Positions 58,677 through 64,000 of a DNA stretch of 64,000 nt are shown here, piece by piece. Both the position numbers and the translations under genes were made by a program. Below the pieces are notes generated by a model. The model made no database searches. It was not told the DNA's origin and saw only the letters and a program-made list of their open reading frames with translations. The number at the start of each line of letters is the position of its first letter. The first letter of the stretch is position 1. Origin of the DNA: Gordonia sp. 'Campus' (GTDB taxonomy: Bacteria; Actinomycetota; Actinomycetes; Mycobacteriales; Mycobacteriaceae); the NCBI RefSeq assembly GCF_022206305.1, contig NZ_JAKOIW010000012.1, positions 62,001 to 126,000 of the forward strand. Reading direction: 5' to 3'.

Positions 58677-59363
58677 TCAGGCCGGCGACCGGCTGAGGTC
58701 GAAGTCGTAACGAGATGTCGGCACCACGTCGAGATTCCGGTCGGCTCCGAAGCGGGCGACGCTCTCGAGCATGAGTGTCATCCGGCGTTCGAGCTCCTGC
58801 TGATCGCCACCACTGCCGTAGAAGGCGTGGATGTCGCTGACAGCGCCCATCGGGAAGAGTTCCTCGACGATGGCGGCCACCGCCGGCGCGTCCTCGGTGA
58901 GGGGACGTTCGACGATGTTCTGCACGTAACCGAACGTGTCCTGGGTGTCGATGGCGACCTGGGTGTGGTCGTCCAACCAGCGTCGTAGCCACTCGTCATG
59001 ATCGAGGTCGGCGGGGCGACGAAGGAAGGCGACGTTGGACAGGGCGTTGATCCGCGAGCCGTCCGCGGGCAGATCCGGGTCGAGGGGTGTGCGCGCGGTC
59101 ACCTCCCAGGCCGCGAGGGGACCCTGCGTCTCCTCGCCGATGGCGTCGAGCACCGGCGCCGCTTCGAGCGCCCAGAACGACACCACCGCGACGATCGGCG
59201 GGTCGAGCTCGTCGATGCGCATAGCCGCCGACACCTGGTCGTCGCTGATGTTCACCTGGACGCGCACCGCCCCGGCCGCAGCACACCGCGCGACCAGATC
59301 ATCCGCGTCGGCTCGTGCCAGCCCGCCGCCCCGGATCGCGGCGATCACCTTCGTATAGGTCAT
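58677..59363 (-). CDS. EthD-domain protein
   Basis: 228 residues. The centre, FLRRPADLDHDEWLRRWLDDHTQVA, with TFGYVQNIVERPL following, is the EthD ferredoxin-like pattern; the first ~100 residues repeat a similar alpha/beta arrangement (VARCAAAGAVRVQVNISDDQ), so it is probably a two-module protein. EthD proteins are found with oxygenases and ether catabolism but lack a known reaction. Convergent with the XRE regulator. Confidence 0.8.
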   Translation of the reverse strand: MTYTKVIAAIRGGGLARADADDLVARCAAAGAVRVQVNISDDQVSAAMRIDELDPPIVAVVSFWALEAAPVLDAIGEETQGPLAAWEVTARTPLDPDLPADGSRINALSNVAFLRRPADLDHDEWLRRWLDDHTQVAIDTQDTFGYVQNIVERPLTEDAPAVAAIVEELFPMGAVSDIHAFYGSGGDQQELERRMTLMLESVARFGADRNLDVVPTSRYDFDLSRSPA

Positions 59364-59435
59364 CTCGCGGACGGTACCGGGCGAGTACCGCGCGCGGATG
59401 CGAATCCGGCGCGCCGGGTCGGTGGCGCGGCCCGC

Positions 59436-60572
59436 TCACGCGTCGCGGGCCTCGGCCAGGCGCGCCCGTGCGATCCGGTCGGCGGCGCGGCCGGGGGCGA
59501 TGGATTCCGCGGCTGCGCGTTCGAAGATCCCGGTCACCGTTCCGTAGATGGTCGCCACGCGGCTGCGCACGGCGTCGGGCTCGACTCCCTCTCGTTCACC
59601 CGCGACCTGGATCAGCCCGCCCGCGTTCGCGACATAATCGGGCACCCAGGTGATCCCGCGATCACGCAACAGTTCGTCGACGCCTGGCTCGAGGAGTTGG
59701 TTGTTCGCGGCCCCGCACACCACCGACGCGGTCATGCGTTCCAGCGACAGCGGATGCAGGGTTCCGCCGAGGGCACACGGCGCATAGACGTCCAGCGTCT
59801 CGCCCAGCAGGTCACCTGATGTCGCGACCCCCGAGAACCGGTTCGCGACCGCGGCCAACGCCTCGTGGTTCACATCGGTGGCCACGACGCGTGCCCCGTC
59901 GGCCAGCAACAACGAGATGAGTTCGGCGCCCACCTTTCCGACGCCTTCGACGCCGACAACACGGTCGCCCAGATCCGGCGACCCCCAGGCTGCCGCGGCC
60001 GCGGCCCGCATGCCCTGGTAGACACCGAAAGCGGTCATGGGCCCGCTGTTCCCCGAGCCGCCCGCCGACGCGGATCGTCCGACGACATGATCGGTGGATT
60101 CACCGATGATGTCGAGGTCCTCGGTGCCGGTGCCGACGTCACCCGCGGAGATGTACCGACCATCGAGGGTGTCGATGAAGCGGCCGTACGCCCTCAGCAG
60201 TTCGGGTGTCTTGTCCCGCGCCGGGTCACCGATGATCACGGCCTTCCCGCCGCCGAGATCGACCCCCGCGACCGCCGCCTTGTAGGTCATTCCGCGGGAG
60301 AGCCGGAGTACGTCGGTGAGCGCTGCGCCCTGATCGGGGTACGGGTGGAATCGGGTCCCACCGAGCGCGGGACCGAGTGCGGTGGAGTGGATACCGATGA
60401 TCGCTCGGAGGCCGGTGGCCGCGTCCTCGCAGAAGACCACCTGTTCATGGGGGAGCCCGGGGATGGCGTCGGTGCGGCCGAACACAGCGGCGTCGGGGGC
60501 ATCGTGGCGGGTGTCGACGGTGACGGACAAGGTGGTTCCTTCTTCGATGGGGTGGTTGATCGTGTCAGCCAT
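59436..60572 (-). CDS. Leucine/valine (Glu/Leu/Phe/Val family) dehydrogenase
   Basis: 378 residues from ATG 60572, overlapping the E3 stop by eight bases. GPALGGTRFHPYPD, the catalytic-lysine region RGMTYKAAVAGVDLGGGKAV and the Rossmann GVEGVGKVGAELISLLLADG fit NAD-dependent leucine/valine dehydrogenases. It oxidatively deaminates branched-chain amino acids to the 2-oxo acids used by the dehydrogenase complex encoded just upstream, releasing ammonium. Confidence 0.93.
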   Translation of the reverse strand: MADTINHPIEEGTTLSVTVDTRHDAPDAAVFGRTDAIPGLPHEQVVFCEDAATGLRAIIGIHSTALGPALGGTRFHPYPDQGAALTDVLRLSRGMTYKAAVAGVDLGGGKAVIIGDPARDKTPELLRAYGRFIDTLDGRYISAGDVGTGTEDLDIIGESTDHVVGRSASAGGSGNSGPMTAFGVYQGMRAAAAAAWGSPDLGDRVVGVEGVGKVGAELISLLLADGARVVATDVNHEALAAVANRFSGVATSGDLLGETLDVYAPCALGGTLHPLSLERMTASVVCGAANNQLLEPGVDELLRDRGITWVPDYVANAGGLIQVAGEREGVEPDAVRSRVATIYGTVTGIFERAAAESIAPGRAADRIARARLAEARDA

Positions 60573-61947
60573 GGGCGTGGAGCGGCTGGCCGGCGAGTGC
60601 GAGATGCGCTTCGCCGAGAGCCTCGGACTGGGTCGGGTGGGCGTGGATGAGCGCGGCCACATCCTCCGGGTGGGCATTCCAGTTGACGATCAACTGGGCC
60701 TGACCCACCAGTTCACTGATCCGGTCCCCGACCATGTGGATGCCGACGACCGGGCCGTCTTCGTCGTGGTTGCCCGCGCGGATCAGCTTGATTCCTCCTG
60801 CGGTGCCCAGGATCTGGCTCTTGCCGTTGCCGGCGAGGTCGTACTCGGCGGTGGTGACGTCGCCGTACTTCGCGCGGGCCTGCGCCTCGGTGAGCCCGAC
60901 GGACGCGATCTCGGGACTCGTGTAGGTGACACGCGGGATTCCGGTCTCGTCGAGGGGAGCCGGATGTCGGCCGGCGATCTGTTCGGCGACGTACAGACCC
61001 TGTTGGAAACCGCGATGCGCGAGTTGGAGTCCAGTGACGACGTCTCCGACGGCCCACACCCCGTCATGGTTGGTCCGCAGCTGATCGTCCACGACGACGT
61101 GGCCCCGGTCGAGAGCGACGCCCGCCTCGGCGACACCGCTGTCGCCTGTGCGGGGTTCGCGACCCACTGCGACGAGAAGGAGGTCGGTGTCGATCTTCTC
61201 CCCGGCATCCGTGCTGATGGTGACGGTGGCTCCGGTCTGGTGCGCGTCGAGGACCTTCGTCGACGTTCTGACGTCGATCCCGCGCTTGCGGAAAGCCCGA
61301 GCCAGTCTCTTCGACGACCACTCGTCCTCCGACGCGACGAGTCGCGGGAGCGCTTCGACCACGGTGACCTCGGTCCCGAGTGCATCGAGGAGACCGGCGA
61401 ACTCGACCCCGATCACACCGCCGCCGAGAATGACTGCTCGCGAGGGGATCTGCGACAGTTCGAGGGCGTCGTCGCTGGTCATGATCCGGTCGCCGATGGG
61501 GAGGCCGGGAATGGTCCGAGGTTGCGAACCGGTCGCCAGGACCACAGCGCGTCGCGCTTCGATCGGCTCGCCGTCGACGTCGACGGTCTTGTTGCCGACG
61601 TACCGGCCATGGCCGGAGACCACCTCGATGCCGTGGTGCCGGATCAGGCCCTGGAGCCCTTGGAACAGTTTGCCGACGACTCCGTTCTTGTACGAGTGGA
61701 CCCGTTCCATGTCGATGCCGTCTAGTGATCCCAGCACGCCGAATCGCGAACTGTCCCGGATGGTCTCGACGACCTCGCCCGCGTGGACGAGCGCCTTGGT
61801 GGGAATGCAACCCCGGTGCAGGCACGTGCCGCCGAGCTTGCCGGACTCGACCAGCGTCACGGCGAGCCCGAGTTGTGCGGCACGGATCGCACAGGCATAA
61901 CCGCCTGAACCACCGCCGAGGACGACGACATCAGGGGTGCGGGTCAT
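60565..61947 (-). CDS. lpdA: Dihydrolipoyl dehydrogenase (E3)
   Basis: 460 residues. FAD loop VVLGGGSGGYACAIRAAQLG, redox disulfide GGTCLHRGCIPTKAL, NAD loop ILGGGVIGVEFAGLL, and the interface base HAHPTQSEALGE are complete. It reoxidises lipoyl groups of the branched-chain 2-oxoacid dehydrogenase complex. Because the operon carries its own E3, this is probably a complex-specific copy. Confidence 0.96.
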   Translation of the reverse strand: MTRTPDVVVLGGGSGGYACAIRAAQLGLAVTLVESGKLGGTCLHRGCIPTKALVHAGEVVETIRDSSRFGVLGSLDGIDMERVHSYKNGVVGKLFQGLQGLIRHHGIEVVSGHGRYVGNKTVDVDGEPIEARRAVVLATGSQPRTIPGLPIGDRIMTSDDALELSQIPSRAVILGGGVIGVEFAGLLDALGTEVTVVEALPRLVASEDEWSSKRLARAFRKRGIDVRTSTKVLDAHQTGATVTISTDAGEKIDTDLLLVAVGREPRTGDSGVAEAGVALDRGHVVVDDQLRTNHDGVWAVGDVVTGLQLAHRGFQQGLYVAEQIAGRHPAPLDETGIPRVTYTSPEIASVGLTEAQARAKYGDVTTAEYDLAGNGKSQILGTAGGIKLIRAGNHDEDGPVVGIHMVGDRISELVGQAQLIVNWNAHPEDVAALIHAHPTQSEALGEAHLALAGQPLHAHG

Positions 61948-61978
61948 GAGGGTTCTCCTGTATTCGGTCTGCGCCCGG

Positions 61979-63340
61979 TCATCCGAGCGCGATCAGTTCG
62001 AACGGGTCCGACAGGATGCGTCCGATGTCGGCGAGGAAACGTGAACCCTGTTCGCCGTCGACGAGCCGATGGTCGAAGGACAGACTCAGGGTCGTGACCG
62101 AGCGAAGGGCGATCTCGCCCTGGTGTTCCCATGGCTGACGACGAATCGCTCCGACACAGAGGATGGCGGCCTCGCCGGGATTGAGAATGGGTGTGCCGGA
62201 ATCGACGCCGAACACTCCGACGTTGGTGATCGTGATGGTCCCGCCCGCCAGGTCGGCCGGTGGGGTCTTTCCCGACTTCGCCGTGGTGGTCAGTTCGACC
62301 AGCGCCCCAGCGAGTTCGTGGAGCGACATGCGTTCTGCGCCCTTGATGTTGGGCACCATCAGTCCGCGCGGCGTGGCGGCCGCGATGCCGAGATTGACGT
62401 AGTGCTTCGTGACGATCTCCTGTGCGTCCTCGTCCCAGTGCGAGTTGAGGCTCGGGTTCGCCCGCAGGGCGATGAGCAACGCCTTGGAGATCAGTGCGAG
62501 GGGAGTCAGTCGGGTCTCGGCGAACCGGCGATGGGCGCGAAGACGATCGAGTAGTTCGAGGGTCTCGGTGATGTCGATCGTCACGAACTCGGTGACGTGC
62601 GGCGCGGTGAACGCGGAGGAGACCATCGCTGCCGCGGTGTGTTTGCGTACGCCCTTGATCGGCGTGCGGGTTTCCTCGAGATGCGGTGTCGCCGGGGTTG
62701 GATCGCCGACGACGTCGGCATCGGCGTGGGCGCCGCCTTCGGGTGGCGCCTTCTGGTCGGAGAGGTACCCGGTCACGTCAGCACGGGTCACCTCTCCGTG
62801 CCGGCCGGTCGGTGTGACCGCGGCCAGGTCGACCCCGTTCTGCTTGGCCAGGAACCGAACCGGCGGCTTCGCGAGCGGACGTCGGCGACCTTCGGCGTCC
62901 GCAGGCGTGATGCCTCGGGTGGCGGAGTCGGGGGACGGTGGGTTGTCGACACGCGGCGCGGTCCCGCCTCGTCGCCGGCGGCTCGTGCCCTCGCCGGCCA
63001 CCCCGTAGCCGACCAGTACCGGGACGCGTTCCGTTTCTCCTTCGAAGGCAGCGGCCGCGGACTCGGCCTCGACGTCAGATCCATCGACGGGTTCCCCGCC
63101 GGTGTCGATGTCGATGATGGGCCGGCCGACGTCGATGGTGTCCCCTTCGGCGGCGTGCAGTGCGACGACGGTCCCGGCGTACGGGGACGGCAGTTCCACC
63201 GAGGCCTTGGCTGTCTCGACCTCGGCGATCACCTGATTGAGTTCGATGGTGTCGCCAACCCCGACCGTCCAGGTGACGAGGTCGGCCTCGGTGAGTCCTT
63301 CACCGAGGTCCGGCAGATGAAAGGTGTTGATGGTGCTCAT
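61979..63340 (-). CDS. Branched-chain 2-oxoacid dehydrogenase E2 (lipoyl acyltransferase)
   Basis: 453 residues from ATG 63340; the open frame further upstream is shadow. One lipoyl domain (LPDLGEGLTEADLVTW, VETAKASVELPSPYAG with the lipoylated Lys), a Ser/Pro/Arg-rich linker, a peripheral subunit-binding domain (PLAKPPVRFLAKQNGVDLAA) and the acyltransferase domain ending SLSFDHRLVDGEQGSRFL with the catalytic His. Domain order matches BkdC-type E2. Between E3 and E1-beta on the same strand. Confidence 0.95.
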   Translation of the reverse strand: MSTINTFHLPDLGEGLTEADLVTWTVGVGDTIELNQVIAEVETAKASVELPSPYAGTVVALHAAEGDTIDVGRPIIDIDTGGEPVDGSDVEAESAAAAFEGETERVPVLVGYGVAGEGTSRRRRGGTAPRVDNPPSPDSATRGITPADAEGRRRPLAKPPVRFLAKQNGVDLAAVTPTGRHGEVTRADVTGYLSDQKAPPEGGAHADADVVGDPTPATPHLEETRTPIKGVRKHTAAAMVSSAFTAPHVTEFVTIDITETLELLDRLRAHRRFAETRLTPLALISKALLIALRANPSLNSHWDEDAQEIVTKHYVNLGIAAATPRGLMVPNIKGAERMSLHELAGALVELTTTAKSGKTPPADLAGGTITITNVGVFGVDSGTPILNPGEAAILCVGAIRRQPWEHQGEIALRSVTTLSLSFDHRLVDGEQGSRFLADIGRILSDPFELIALG

Positions 63341-63357
63341 CGTCAGGTCCTCTGCCG

Positions 63358-64000
63358 TCACGCGGCCGTAGATTTGTCGACCGCATCGAGCATGCGGTCG
63401 ACATCGGGGAGGAAGTGTTCCTCGAGCTTGGCGGGCGGGTACGGGATGGCGAAGCCGCCGACACGCAGAACGGGGGCTTCGAGGTGGTAGAAGCATCGCT
63501 CGGTGACGCGGGCGGCGATCTCCGCGCCGATGCCCAGGAAGACCGGCGCCTCGTGCGCCACGACCAGTCGCCCAGTCTTGCGCACGGAGTTCTCGATGGT
63601 GTCCATGTCGAGCGGTGACAATGACCGAAGATCGATCACCTCCACCGAAGTTCCCTCTTCGGCAGCGACTTTCGCGGCCTGACGGGCTGTGGTGACGAGA
63701 GGTCCGTAGGTCAGCAACGTGATGTCGTCGCCTTCGACGACGGTCCGCGCACGGTGCAGTGGGTAGGAGTCGGCGGGGGCCTGCAGATCGACCTCACCCT
63801 TCTCCCAATAGCGCCGCTTCGGCTCGAAGAACAGGACGGGATCGTCGGAGGCGATCGCCTGCCGGATCATCAGATGCGCATCCGCGGCGTTGCTGCACGT
63901 GACCACGCGCAGACCCGCGGTCTGGGCGAAGTAGCCCTCGGGGGATTCGGAATGGTGCTCGATGGCGCCGATGCCGCCCCCGTAGGGGACGCGGATCGTG
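63358..64000 (-). CDS. Branched-chain 2-oxoacid dehydrogenase E1 beta subunit (5' end outside window)
   Basis: The C-terminal ~213 residues are present. The frame is open through the window edge, reading RVPYGGGIGAIEHHSESPEG before CSNAADAHLMIRQAIASDDP; GAIEHHSES and AQTAGLRVV are the transketolase pyrimidine-domain pattern with the phosphate-loop His pair. The C-terminal transketolase domain (LLTYGPLVTTARQAAKVA, VIDLRSLSPLDMDTI, VAHEAPVFLGIGAEIAA) follows. It pairs with an E1 alpha, expected just upstream outside the window, to decarboxylate branched 2-oxo acids with thiamine diphosphate. Confidence 0.94.
   Translation of the reverse strand, partial: TIRVPYGGGIGAIEHHSESPEGYFAQTAGLRVVTCSNAADAHLMIRQAIASDDPVLFFEPKRRYWEKGEVDLQAPADSYPLHRARTVVEGDDITLLTYGPLVTTARQAAKVAAEEGTSVEVIDLRSLSPLDMDTIENSVRKTGRLVVAHEAPVFLGIGAEIAARVTERCFYHLEAPVLRVGGFAIPYPPAKLEEHFLPDVDRMLDAVDKSTAA

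Noticed and set aside
1-64000. CRISPR arrays, tRNA or rRNA genes, riboswitches
   Set aside because: No regularly spaced repeat of CRISPR type (the 32-bp array has no spacers), no cloverleaf or rRNA segments, and no recognisable riboswitch core.

Overview
The window is chromosomal DNA of a high-GC actinobacterium, most likely a mycolic-acid genus close to Gordonia, Nocardia or Mycobacterium. This rests on the dense GC-biased codon use, many GTG starts, ATGA/GTGA gene overlaps, repeated leaderless start signals (TANNNT six bases before the start codon), a KstR-type operator, a maleate isomerase with the same active-site cysteine numbering as the Nocardia farcinica enzyme, and a probable mycobacterial-type glucosylglycerate hydrolase. 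The genus is inference. I see no rRNA, tRNA, CRISPR array, transposase, integrase or prophage gene. No gap between genes exceeds about 265 bases.

1-12.5 kb is mostly core-like: the end of a CocE/NonD esterase, a bile-acid:sodium-symporter-like transporter, an SdpI-family protein, leuS, a TfoX-like protein, an acyl-CoA dehydrogenase, an M20 amidohydrolase, a secreted lipase, and an RDD/SpoIIM membrane pair. 12.5-35.2 kb looks like an accessory catabolic block. It holds an epoxide hydrolase; a divergent locus of maleate isomerase, VOC dioxygenase and hydrolase facing a carboxylase-like HyuA/HyuB pair, an aryl-acid-AMP ligase, a flavin monooxygenase and TetR; a tripartite tricarboxylate transporter operon with an RraA-like aldolase; a GntR regulator and an aconitase sharing a palindromic operator; and an HxlR/RidA pair. 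35.2-39.5 kb is a DUF58-MoxR-DUF4350-DUF4129 operon. As I recall it, the M. tuberculosis order Rv3690-Rv3695 has these genes directly beside the SpoIIM/RDD pair, so the catabolic block appears to sit inside an otherwise conserved cluster.

39.7-43.7 kb carries a ketosteroid isomerase behind a KstR-like operator, an SDR, a GH63-type glucosylglycerate hydrolase candidate, an unrecognised protein and a TetR/MFS efflux pair. 45.4-58.7 kb is the most coherent system: a methylated-amine locus. A cupin plus a three-gene dimethylamine monooxygenase module (zinc-ribbon subunit, FAD/2Fe-2S reductase, DUF3445 haem subunit) would make methylamine. An Amt channel, a gamma-glutamylmethylamide-synthetase-like GS, three N-methylglutamate-synthase-like subunits and a single FAD oxidoreductase would convert methylamine to glutamate-bound nitrogen and formaldehyde. 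An XRE-cupin regulator closes the set, and GlnR-like half-sites lie ahead of two of its transcription units. 58.7-64 kb holds an EthD-domain protein and a branched-chain amino-acid operon (Leu/Val dehydrogenase, E3, E2, E1-beta) running off the window edge.

All coordinates, starts and sites come from reading the sequence. Families come from recognisable motifs. Pathway assignments are inference.
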